From Eutrigla gurnardus (taxonomy: Eukaryota > Chordata > Actinopteri > Perciformes > Triglidae): a DNA stretch of 64,000 nt. The notes under the pieces are model-generated. The model did no database searches. It was given only the letters and a program-made list of their open reading frames with translations, and was not told the origin of the DNA. Every line of letters starts with the position of its first letter. Positions within the stretch are counted from its first letter, which is position 1. The stretch spans positions 2,332,001-2,396,000 of the forward strand of contig OY741268.1 of assembly GCA_963514095.1 (NCBI GenBank), written 5' to 3'. A program made the translations under genes and the position numbers. This document shows, one piece after another, positions 22,604 to 33,319 of this stretch.

Positions 22604-25600
22604 TTGAGGGTGTTACCTCAGGTTACAATGGATGTTCTTTGTGTGTCTTGTTTTATTATATTTTGTGCACTTTTGAGAGGATACCAGATTGTTTTTACTA
22701 CAGGGATATTGTCAGTATCAGATAACGTAACACGTAGCAGCATAAATGATACATTTACATTGGTCTCATGGAATGTAAAGGGATTGGGTCATGTGATTAA
22801 AAGGGGTCGCGTCTTCTCGCATCTCAAATCATTAAAACCAGACGTAATTTTTCTTCAGGAAACACACATCGGTGTAAACGAGCAGCGCAGGTTGAGAGCA
22901 AATTGGATCTCACAAGTTTATCAAGCACCTTTTACCCGCAAATCTAGGGGGGTTGCTATTCTTTTCAGAAAAAATATACCATTTAGGCTTGATTGTATGA
23001 CAGCAGACCCATATGGCAGGTATTTGATGATATCTGGACACATAAACTCCCTTCCAATAACGATGCTTAACATCTATGGTCCAAATATTGATAATCCTGA
23101 TTTCTTCCGTAAAGCATTTGATTTTATACCGGACTCCATCCCGAATGTTATTATTGGGGGAGACTTTAATTGTTATCTGGACCCCGTCCTAGATAGGTTT
23201 TCTACAAAACCACCTCCCACTATAGCTTCAGTGGGAATTCTGAATGATTTAATTAAAACAAGGAATATGGTTGAAATATGGCGTCTGCAGCATCCTACAG
23301 ATAAGGAGTTTTCTTTTTATTCTCATGTTCATAAGTCTTACACTAGGATCGACTACTTTCTGATAGCTTCTGAATTACTGCCTAGTGTTACTAATTCTAC
23401 GTATCATAATATTTTAATATCTGATCACAGTCCAGTTTCTCTTAACTTCAGAAATATCCTATCTAGTCCAAAATACAGCTGGCGCTTCAACCCTCTTCTT
23501 CTTGAGGACCAGTCTTTCATTGAGCATATGAATGCACGTATAGACGAATTTCTTGTTACAAATGATAATGGGGAAGTTTCGGATTCTGTTTTGTGGGAGG
23601 CCTTCAAAGTAGTTGCAAGGGGCCACATTATTTCATTTGAATCCGCCAAGAAAAGAGAATTTAACAACCGCCTTAAGGACATTGAAAAAATGCTTCCTGT
23701 ACTGGAAGAGGCTTATAAATCTTCCCTCTTCTGATTACAATAAGATCTTGAAATTGAAATATGAATATAACACCATTCTTAATAAACGTGTTGGTAGACC
23801 AGAGAAACTGCTAGCTAGCCAACTTAAAGGCAACAGGGCTAAACAGGCCATTCATAGGATAAAATCCAAATCAGGCAGACTCCTAACCAATCCGAGAGAG
23901 ATAAATGCGTCCTTCAGGGACTTCTATAAGGAACTGTATTCTAGTAAAGTAAAGGCCACTGAAGCAGATTTCTGTAATTTTTTTGCTAATTTAAATGTTC
24001 CTCAATTAGATAGTGCGGCGAGAGATGACTTAGATGCCCCATTTTCTGAAACTGACCTCTTGAATGCTATTCGAGCCTTCCCCTCTGGAAAAACATCCGG
24101 CCCAGATGGCTTTGGCTGTGAATTTTATAAATCATTTCATGGCAAAATAGTTCCACTCATGCTGAGAATGGTGAAAGATTCTATGAGAAATAAGACGCTC
24201 CCCAGTTCATTATATGAGGCAAATATCTCCTTGCTTTTGAAAGGGGGAAGGGAAGCGGTGGACCCTGCAAGTTACAGACCGGTTGCTCTCTTAAATTGTG
24301 ATCTGAAAATAATAACTAAAGTTTTGGCTACAAAATTAGGTAGGCATATTTCCACAATTATACACCCTAATCAGACTGGATTTATCCCAGGTCGGTTTTC
24401 TTTTAGTAATGTCCGTCTGCTTTTAAATACAATATATTCAGTACGTGGGGAAAATACACAGGCTGCTATTTTATCTCTTGATGCCCAGAAGGCATTCGAT
24501 CAGATCGAATGGCCCTACATGTCAAAGACTCTAAAGCAATTTGGTTTTGGGGAACGTTTTATTGAATGGGTGAAAATAATTTATCTTAAACCAGTATCCT
24601 CTATTCTCACTAATTCAGATAGGTCCCAACCCTTTGAGTTACAGCGGGGTGTAAGGCAGGGCGACCCTCTTTCTCCTCTTCTCTTTGATATTACCTTGGA
24701 ACCACTTGCAATAGGTATAAGGGGTCACCCAGGTATTCATGGTGTAAAGTTTGGTAATGTCGAAAGCCTGGTTAATCTGTATGCTGATGATTTATTGATC
24801 TGTTTATCAGACCCAGTGGTCTCAGTTCCCAACCTTCTGAATTATATAAAATCATTTGGAAAATTGTCTGGGTACACAATTAACTGGGACAAATGTGAGT
24901 TCATGCCATTGACTAATATGTGTCCTATTTTCTTGAAATCTTTGCCATTTAAATTAGTTACTACTCATATTAATTACCTTGGCCTTAAGATTTCCAGAAA
25001 CCCCAAACTCTTACTGAAATTGAATTTTTTGGATATGGTGGATAAACTAAAAGCTAATATTAAGAACTGGAAACTGCTCCCTCTCTCAATGGTTGGCCGT
25101 ATTAATGCCATTAAAATGGTTGCACTTTCAAGGTTCTTGTATCTTTTTCAAAACCTCCCTATTTATTTGCCGTTACATTTTTTTAAACAACTAGATTCAG
25201 TTGTCCTGTCATTTGTTTGGGCAGATAAACCCCCTCGCATTTCTAAAGCCCATCTGCAGAAGAATGTAAAAAGCGGGGGTCTCGGCCTCCCGGTTTTTAG
25301 GCATTATTACTGGGCTGCAAATGCAAGGGCTCTCATTTTCTGGCAGGGGGGTTCTCCTCATGATGACTGTTCCACTCCGCTCTGGTTAAAAATTGAATCC
25401 ATGTCGGTATTACAGACTTCGCTCCCAGCGTTGCTCTTTTCAATTGCACAGCCACCCCACAAGTTATTTGGCGACAATTTTGTTCTTAGTAATTCTTTGA
25501 AGATATTGAGTCAAATAAGAAAAGCCCTTGGATTACCAAATGTTTCAATAAATGCCCCAATAACAGGTAATCATTTGTTTAAACCAGGCTTGATGGATGG

Positions 25601-26462
25601 GGTGTTTCTGGACTGGAGAAAGAGAGGCCTACGTAGCATTTCAGATTTTTACATAGGTAACAATTTTGCTTCTTTTCCTCTGCTCCAGGCTAGATATCAC
25701 CTCCCTCAGTCACATTTTTATCGGTATTTACAGGTCAGACATTTTATAAGAGAACATGTTTCTGATTTCCCATTAAGACCACATAATTATAATTTTTATG
25801 ATACATTTCTCTTACAACCAAACTCCAAACATTTGATTTCCCGCTTTGTCACTGCTTTTGAGACGCCAGTGAGTACCAGTCATCTCAGGGATACATGGTC
25901 AAAAGAACTGGGAGTTCCACTGTCAGAGGAACTATGGGAGGAGGGCCTGTCCAGTATACAGAAGTGTTCTATAAATTCAAGATATCGCCTAATTCAATTT
26001 AAAGTCGTACATAGACTGCATTACTCCAAAACTAAACTCAATAGAATATTTGAATCAGTGTCCCCCATGTGTGATAGATGTAACAGAGCCGAAGGTTCAC
26101 TCTCACATCTATTCTGGTATTGCTCAGTGCTGGACAGCTTTTGGAGCGACATATTCAATTGGTTCTCTAAGCAATATAAAATAAATATTCAACCAGACTG
26201 TAACCTGGCTATTTTTGGTGCCTCTGAAAGGACATCGACCCTCCCTTCCCACTGTAAGCAGGCTCTCAAAACAGGCATGGTAGCAGCCAAAAAATTAATT
26301 TTACTTAACTGGAAATCTCCATCATCCCCTTGCTTTAAGAGGTGGCTTAACGAAATGGTTTTTGTTTCAAGGATGGAACAGATTCGCCTTAGTAGAGGGA
26401 ATGCACCTAAGCATTATGAGAAAACATGGAAACCATTTTTGGCCTTACTTGATGAGACCTAA
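22604..26462 (+). pseudogene. L1 ORF2 endonuclease-reverse transcriptase, one frameshift
   Basis: The endonuclease frame ends at 23734 and the RT frame overlaps it; a single frameshift near 23715-23735 separates them. Endonuclease: 'TLVSWNVKGLGHVIKRG', 'VIFLQETHIG', 'MLNIYGPN', 'IIGGDFNCYLD', 'YTRIDYFLI' and 'ISDHSPV' hold the catalytic Asn, Glu, Tyr, Asp, Asn and His. RT: 'ILSLDAQKAFDQIEW', 'GVRQGDPLSPLLFDI' and 'NLYADDLLICL'. The C-terminus has a Cys-rich block, 'CDRCNRAEGSLSHLFWYC'. Apart from the frameshift the protein looks complete, so this insertion is young relative to its host. Confidence 0.88.
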
Positions 26463-27569
26463 ATGACCAATAATATGAATCAGGCTGCTATGTGGTATTT
26501 GTAATTCATTCAGCTTCCCGTATTGTTTCTGTACTGACCAAGGCTTTGATTTTCCTCTCAGGGTTCCCCTTTTTTTGTGAGTGTTTGTGTTTTGTTTTGC
26601 TCTGTTTTTTATTTTATTTTATTTTTTTATTCATACCCCTGATGGTAACATGAGACAGAAGGCACTGGGCCACTTTGCTTATTGTATATATCCTCATATA
26701 GTCTCTGTCTTTATTTTTCTTACTTCATTTAACAATGTCAGGTGCTGTATGCCTTTTTTTTCTGTTTTCTCTTATTTTTTGTAAAAAAATTAAAAAGTGA
26801 AAATAAAATATAAAAAAAAAAAAAAAAAAGAATGGATGTGTGTCTGTAGATGACTCCATCTTAGAGATCGAGATGGTCCTACCCAATGGTACGACAGAGA
26901 AAGGAGAAGACAATGGTGGAGTTTTACGTGATGCGCTAAGTGAGTACTGGGAGACTTTCTTTATGAAATGCACGGCCGGAAACATACTTAAAATACCTAT
27001 GACCAGACATGATATGAAAGATGAGTGGGAAAACATGGCTAAAGTTTTGGTTCTAGGCTACAACATGCTGAAGTACTTTCCCATAGTCCTGGCCAAGCCC
27101 TTCCTCTCCCACTGTCTTGGACTTGAAATCATGGATGATGAACTGTTTGCAACATTCTTAGAAACAGTTCCCACTGAAGAAAAGGAAGTGGCTGAGCAAG
27201 CGATGAAAGACTTCAAAACTATCTCTGGAACAGAGGAATGGTTGGATTTCCTAGAGGCCCATGATGTTAAACTTTTTGTCACCGAGGGAAATATCAGGAA
27301 AACCTTACTTGAAGTGGCACATAAAGAAATGATGCAGGATCCGGCATTTATAGCAGAGTGTTGGAGCAGTGTGTTGAAAAGGCTGAGACTGCCCCCAGGA
27401 GGATTGGATGAAGTGCTGGCTAGCGTCACTCCTACACCCAGGAAGGTTGTAGCCATGCTACAACATGAAACCCTCAACAAGAGGGACAGTCAGACTCTTG
27501 ATTTCCTGAAGAAGTTCATCAGGAACTGTGGTGAAGTTCGGCTGAGGAAATTTCTCAGATTTTGTACTG

Positions 27570-28243
27570 GTAAATATTTGACAGAATTTTGATTAGTTGT
27601 TTGATCATATGACTGACATACCAAAACAATATTGGGCGTAAATAAATTCTCTTCATTAGTCATCTAATGTAGTTGATTAATCGACACTGTATTTAATCCA
27701 AATTCAAATCAAAACTTGTTATCCATAATATTATCCCTTTTTTAAATTAATAGCTCGGGTCTTTTCTTTTACTTCAGTGGTGTATAATACTTGCCAGTTG
27801 GGTAGCTGATGTGTAAGCAATATCTTTTTTACCAGGTACTGTAGTCTGAGTTCTAACAGGGTTCTGAGTGAACTGGTAAGCTTCAGATAGGCAGTGAATG
27901 TGGTCACGAAAGAAAAGTGTTCGACCATTTTTAACCATCTACAAGATTTCCACATTTCCCATGCTGAATTACTCTCTCAGACTAGCATGATGTCTTGGAA
28001 CAAGGCCCAGTGTGATGCCGTTACTAAGCACTGAGGATTCTCTTGAGGATCCAAGATATAGTGTCTGTCTAATGCATCGGAAGTACAGGAGGACCATGGT
28101 ATTCTTCTGTAGATGGTAAAAGCTTTTGTCTGAATGTATTGGTATGGATAAGGACTTTAAGATGAGGTTTCCCGGCTGGTTGAAGCTTCTCGTTTGCTTG
28201 TAACCCAGTCAGAACAACAACTTTTCAGAGGGACGGCAAGATT
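27570..28243. other. No gene seen downstream of the HECT-like exon
   Basis: A splice donor (gtaaat) follows 27569, so an intron should start here. I searched by eye for the HECT C-lobe with its His-Thr-Cys motif and did not find it in this stretch. Confidence 0.4.
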
Positions 28244-28754
28244 GTTTATCGGCCTGTGGCATGCGCCACAGCGACCACTGGCGAACCATGGCATGTACCA
28301 CTCAGTAACTGTAAATGCCGACACCAACAATGGTATCCTGCGCCCCTAGCAGCTTCTTCCGCTCCCTACATCACACCAGCACACATCGCTCCCCCCCCCC
28401 CTATAATTTAACAACAAGTATTGCTGTAAATGTATAGCTATATATATATTTGGTCTTTATTGACACTATATCACAAAATAACGCTGTAAATAAAGGGATG
28501 TATACGTTTCTCTTGTCTGTTCTGTTGTTAGGATATGTTCGATGTGTGTGTTGTTGCTTTTGAAATGACAGATGCTTTTGAAAACAGCCGGACTTGCTCC
28601 GGTGACTGTAATCAATAACAGAGATTTAGAGCTAAATAATGCCTTCCTACTTTATGGAATGTTTAATGTTGATAGCAATCACACATTACAAGTCTAGTTT
28701 AAAAACATACTTTTATCAAAGTGTCGCTGTGGCACATGCCACAGGCCGATAAAC
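28244..28754. mobile_element. 511-bp MITE with palindromic ends
   Basis: Ends 'gtttatcggcctgtggca' and 'tgccacaggccgataaac' are inverted copies, extended inward by 'gccacagcgac' and 'gtcgctgtggc'. GATT lies on both sides (28240-28243 and 28755-28758), a possible 4-bp target duplication. There is no ORF, and the superfamily is not recognised. Confidence 0.7.
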
Positions 28755-31326
28755 GATTGCGGTGCAACTGACTTTTCAGTGGGTGAATAAACTCACCCAA
28801 AGTAAGTAAGGTTTAAAGTTATGCATAAATAAGGGCATGCAGCCTTGAGTGACAGGTGTGTCACAGGTGGCTAGCATAGATTGTAGACGTAATTTGTCCT
28901 GCCTCAGCTTACTCAACTTCACCTCTTAGCCCATTTTTGTATTAGCCGGGGGTAAGGTGGAGTCAGGCACTGCCAAGGTGGCGATGGCTGGAGCCGCGCA
29001 CACTGAGCTTCATATTGGCTCTTCAGAAAACCTATCGGTGACGTCAAAGAGACAATGTCGATGTCATGTTAGGGAGCTTGTTGACTTGAAAAGGACATTT
29101 CATTGTAACTTAAATTTTTAGTTTCATGTAGTTTGTCAGGTTGCCTATATCTGCATGTGTATTTACATCCATTTTCTGTTTGTCTGTTGTAGGAGGTTTG
29201 TTGCCTGACTGTTGTGTGATCGGACCAATAGAACGGGTGCAGCGAAGTTTTATCTTTGTTTTTATAGATGTTTTTACTATTTCCCATCTATAGAAATGTA
29301 TTGGTCAAGAAGGAGCACGCTTATGGACTTTAAGGTTGCTGCTTGTCTGGTTGACTTGCAGGGTGTTAAGTAGGGATGGGAATTGTTAATTTTGTTGATA
29401 AAAATGCCATTATCCATTCTGCTTGTTGGTCCAATTCTTTATCGATTCCCTTATTGATTCATGATCAATTTTCTTTATGGAAAGTTAGCCCACGCATGTT
29501 TTTGGGCATCAACTCTTTTATTTTCTGATTCTGAACACAGTGTAGATGTGTTGTTTTTTAATTTATGTTTTCAGGATTTTTACAAGAAAAATGATGCTCA
29601 GCCTGCCTAAGGTTATTACAACGCCACACTTTGGACCGTTTATTACTTATCACCATGAATCAGTCTTGTCAGTTCATGTTTTTTTTGCAATAAAAACAAC
29701 ACATATCTGAGTGTGCACATGCTTTTCTTGTTCTGGGTGTCTAGGGATAAAAGAAAAGGGCTGTTTCATAAAGCAGGATTAGTAAAAACTCTTGAGTTTG
29801 TTAACCCTGAGAACTCCGTCGCCATAATAGACTCCGTGAACCTAACCTTCTCACTGGCTATTTGTGTTATACACTCAGTTTCTCTGATTCTTCTCACTCT
29901 TACAGAGACACATGCCATTTCATTGACTCATTCATTCACTCCATCTTAGAATTCTTTAATAGCAGAGATTACTGAATGTCAAAATCAAAATCTTGGTCTA
30001 ATAGTTTGTTTCTCAGGACTCTAAAGTTAACACTTATGTGCAGTCGGTCATTTCCATGAAGAGTGGTTTTTGCCCTCAAATATTCAATACAACTCAGCAT
30101 AACATTTCTGCATGTCCTTTTTTCACTTACACTATGACTGTGCAGTTTTTCAGTTTATTGTAGCAGTTCCAATAAAATGTTTATGGCACAATGTGTAATC
30201 TCAATTTAAAAGGTAAAAATCTCCATGAAGTTTAAGACATGTAGAATAATTGTCTTTCACTCATGATGTGATTGGTCACACTGGTTTTCATTGGTTACAA
30301 TGCTGTTGAGCAAAGATCCAAATGTAACATTTAAATCTACTGTATTTTAACCTGCAAATCACCAAACATTATTATTGGATGACATTGTGATCTTACAATA
30401 GTCTCTGTCTTTAGCCTATATTTTTTTACCTTCAAATATGATTTGGAATAAAACTTCATGTAACTGTACTTAAACTTTCCCCATAATTACTCAGTCTTTT
30501 TCTTCTTTTTTTTTTAAAGACAAATGTGTGCGGTCTACATATGCATTAATATATATACTGGATTAAAATGGAGGCTATTTTATTTACCTGTTGCCATGGT
30601 GAATCATTGCATCAGAGCTCTATTGATGTTCAGGTTCCACCTACTCAGAGTTGATTGAACTAAGTCTGATCAGCTGTTCTGGAAAAACTCAGTTCCCATT
30701 GCAGGATAAATCGAATCAGAGTTCAGGGTTAGGCTCATAGTATATATTAAGCCTTTTTTTTCTCAAACAGGGTCCACAGGATATATTTTATTAAGCAAGT
30801 AATCAGCAGTTATGACTGAGATATATGAATAAAAGGCAGATATTAAGTTTGTGAAATGTACTTTTTTAACTTTGAAGTGGCTGTACATCTGAAATTGCTT
30901 GTCAGAAATTAGAATAATAAAAGTAAACCATTAAATATAATTTACTACCACTTTAGATGAAGAGTACAAACATGACCATGACCGTGATTACAAAAAACAG
31001 AAACACACACAGAGGGAGAGTGACTTCATTTTCTGCTTGTCATTACTCCACAATATCTTTACATAGAAAATAGCTGTTTGCAGGGGTACTGAGTACAGTG
31101 CTTTTAAAGCTATGTTAACAATTTGTTACATATTTTAACCCAAAAATACAAATTTATAATAATTTGTGGAAAAATCTGATCACTATTCTGTGGTTCAAAT
31201 CAAACCATTCAAGCAGTTATGAGATCTTGTAGAACATATTGAGACGAAGCAAGGTTAAGTTCAACAATGTTTTCAAGGTTTAATATAAAGCAAGTATGTA
31301 TTTACAGATTGAGTTCTTTTATATAA

Positions 31327-31357
<31 letters not shown>

Positions 31358-31599
31358 AATACATGTGGAGAAACAGAAAAATGTTAATCATTTAAAACAA
31401 AAAAAATCAGTCGAGATTGTTCTATACTAAAACCAGATTAAAAGAAACACAAATTTAATTTGAATGATAATGGCAGGGACAGTCTGCCTTGTTCCTCAGA
31501 AGTGAGTAGGACTTGTTAAGTCTACCTCTGAAATGCCTCTGCTACTATCTATCTATGTTTAATAGTGTAGTCAGTTCTTCCCTCAGGGAAATGTATAGG
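28755..31599. other. No gene seen between the two transposon genes
   Basis: AT-rich sequence without a convincing exon. Segments at about 29757-29850 and 30630-30740 resemble ends of a common fish repeat with 'ctcagagttgattgaac' motifs, so a decayed MITE of about 1 kb may lie between them. The 3' UTRs of the two convergent genes probably end in this region. Confidence 0.4.
31321..31361. repeat. (TAA)n simple repeat
   Basis: About 40 bp of 'taataa' units with one 'aaa' interruption. Confidence 0.9.
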
Positions 31600-33305
31600 T
31601 CAATGGCCATGTATGCATCCACAGGAACATGCAGATTGTTTTGTGCCATTATGTAGGTGCACATGGAGGGTGAACACATCATCATCACAAGCAATGTCAC
31701 GATGGTGGATGCAGTCATCTTCACATGTGATACGATGTGAAGATGACTGGCACAAATAGTCCTCTGTGTTATATAGTTCAGGAATAGCATACATTACATC
31801 AGGCCGACCGTGTGGAACATGTTCATTCCTCGATGGACGAATCATGTGGCTGTTCCAGGTCTCCTTGGTTGAATCCAAGTCATCCTGCAGAGGTGACAAC
31901 AGTAGAAATAATAAAATAAAAAAAAAATAATTAATGACTGTGGAAAGCTGGAAACAGAAACATTTGACAACTCGATTGCCCAACGTACTCCCAGACAAGT
32001 GTAACAAGCCCAAAAGTTGTGACACGTTATTTGGCTACTGGAAACCAAACTTGGTCATGAATCAACCAATTATGTAAGGGAGACACCCTTACATAATTGG
32101 TTAAGGTTAATTAGTAGCACTGTCTGATGGTATATTTCAAAACATGTTTGCAGACATGTAGCATGCCATGGAAAACATGTTTGAATTTAATATGCTGATA
32201 TGCAGCAAAAACATAGCTCTATAGCAGGGGTGTCCAATCCTGCTCCTGGAGAGCTACTTCCCCTCATGTTTTAGGTTTCTCCCTGCTCTAACACACCTGA
32301 GTCGAACGATTACCAAACCTGTGACAAGCTTCAGCTGCTTGATAATGAGCAGAACATTAGAATCAGGTGTGTTAGAGCAGGGAGAAACCTTAAACATGCA
32401 GGGCAGTGGCCCTCCTGGAGCAGGGTTGGACACCCCTGCATGTACACCATCCATTGTCTATTGATGCTACTTGCCTGTATCAAACCAAGGAAGCAGAATA
32501 GCATTAGGTTCTTGTCCAGGAAGTCCCCAGCGAAATCACCTTCATCTTTAAGTCGGTGAAGGTGGTCGAGCCAAAAGTCCACACACTCTTTACGGAGAAA
32601 GCCCCACCAGCTCTCTATTCTTTGGTTGCTTGTGCTTCTTCCATAAATTAAGCTTTTTTCACCTGCATGATCATCATCATCATTCCGCCGAAGGTACCTT
32701 TGCATATCTCGTATAGAGCTGTTTTCTGTCCCCATATCTGTCCTCAGGATACAGGCACATCCACCGACTTCTCCTACTGTCTCGAGGAAATAACCTCCTA
32801 TCACTTTTGGGTCACTGCTGGTACAGTACGCATTCAGCCACAGTATTCTTCTTGAGAACCCATCAATAGCTCCATTGATGCATATACCGAAAGGCTTTAA
32901 TTTGTCATAGGAATCGACATGCCATACAAAATTTGGCCCCTTTGAAAAGTATGCCCGTCTTTTCAACCTTCTACTTCTTCTCATTTCTGTGCCCTCTGGG
33001 TCAAGAGTGGATAGAATGAGGCGGACATCCTCTTTCCGTACATGCAATCCCTTCTCTTTGCATTTTGTGTACATCCACCTGTAGCCATGCAAGGCCCCTG
33101 AGCCTTGAAGCTCTTCCCTTATGAACCTGACAATTTCTCCTAAATTGTCAAAATCTTTCCGGCGAAGCAGTCCATTCTTCTTAAGGATTCGTTTTAGGGT
33201 TGACAAGCTGAGAATTATCCTGTGTTTTCTACTCAACATGTGTAGGATGTCCTTATATGTGAGGCCCAAGTCAAAATAAAGTTTTATAAGATCCAATGTA
33301 TCCAT
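31600..33305 (-). CDS. DDE integrase-like transposase of giant transposon, two exons
   Basis: Exon 1 is 33305-32475 and exon 2 is 31884-31600. They join in phase 0 at 'FCFLGLIQ|DDLDSTKETW', with a GC donor (gcaagt) and a 'ctgcag' acceptor. I chose the ATG at 33305 because it opens 'MDTLDLIKLYFDLGLTYKDI', a helix-turn-helix-like start; the upstream extension lies in the inverted repeat. Residues 10-50 look like a DNA-binding helical region. The RNase H-like core has 'FVWHVDSYDKLKPFGICING' (Asp131), 'CILRTDMGTENSS' (Asp190) and 'SNQRIESWWGFLRKE' (Glu231). Exon 2 ends in a Cys/His-rich tail. There is no stop or frameshift in about 371 codons. It should cut and join the transposon ends. The integrase fold is clear; family placement near IS3EU is inferred. 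Confidence 0.78.
32225..32438. mobile_element. 214-bp palindromic hAT-like MITE in integrase intron
   Basis: Ends 'caggggtgtccaatcctgct' and 'agcagggttggacacccctg' are inverted copies, as are the inner 'ctgctctaacacacctga' stretches. It is the same family as 17623-19019. It lies wholly inside the intron and does not disturb the reading frame. No exact 8-bp duplication was found. Confidence 0.75.
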
Positions 33306-33319
33306 CGTAGCATGATGGA

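Larger units (their letters stand above)
21325..26827 (+). mobile_element. Full-length L1 LINE inside HECT-like exon
   Basis: Flanked by the 13-bp duplication AAGAATGGATGTG (21312-21324 and 26828-26840). It has a short G-rich 5' leader, ORF1, ORF2, a T-rich 3' UTR and an A tail. Its removal with one duplication restores the reading frame 'NYAFKNGC' to 'VSVDDSILEIE'. It is 5503 bp long. A 3' fragment of a related L1 lies at 54855-55690. Confidence 0.92.
19084..27569 (+). pseudogene. SAM-like/HECT-like (G2E3-like) gene of giant transposon
   Basis: Probable exons: 19084-19189 (acceptor 'ttttacag', donor 'aag|gtgaga'), 19742-19822 (MDESFHKFLREQRRLDE), and 20346-21324 continuing at 26841-27569. 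The second and third join in frame at 'VFINEK|VDCNTVHL', with a GC donor (gcatgt) and an 'ttcag' acceptor. 'LMTDNELTRYVPKIGDRIAI' is a SAM-like block. The C-terminal part, from 'GVLRDALSEYWETFF' through 'LGYNMLKYFPIVLAKPF' to 'VRLRKFLRFCTG', resembles the HECT N-lobe region of fish G2/M-phase-specific E3 ubiquitin ligase-like proteins. HECT ligases transfer ubiquitin through a C-lobe cysteine; that lobe should lie in an exon after the donor at 27570, but I could not find it. Lesions: TAA at 21120-21122 and an L1 in the exon. Confidence 0.7.

Noticed and set aside
27731..27955. Minus-strand 74-codon ORF and nearby sequence as the missing HECT C-lobe
   Set aside because: No His-Thr-Cys motif or other HECT C-lobe feature in any frame that I could see.
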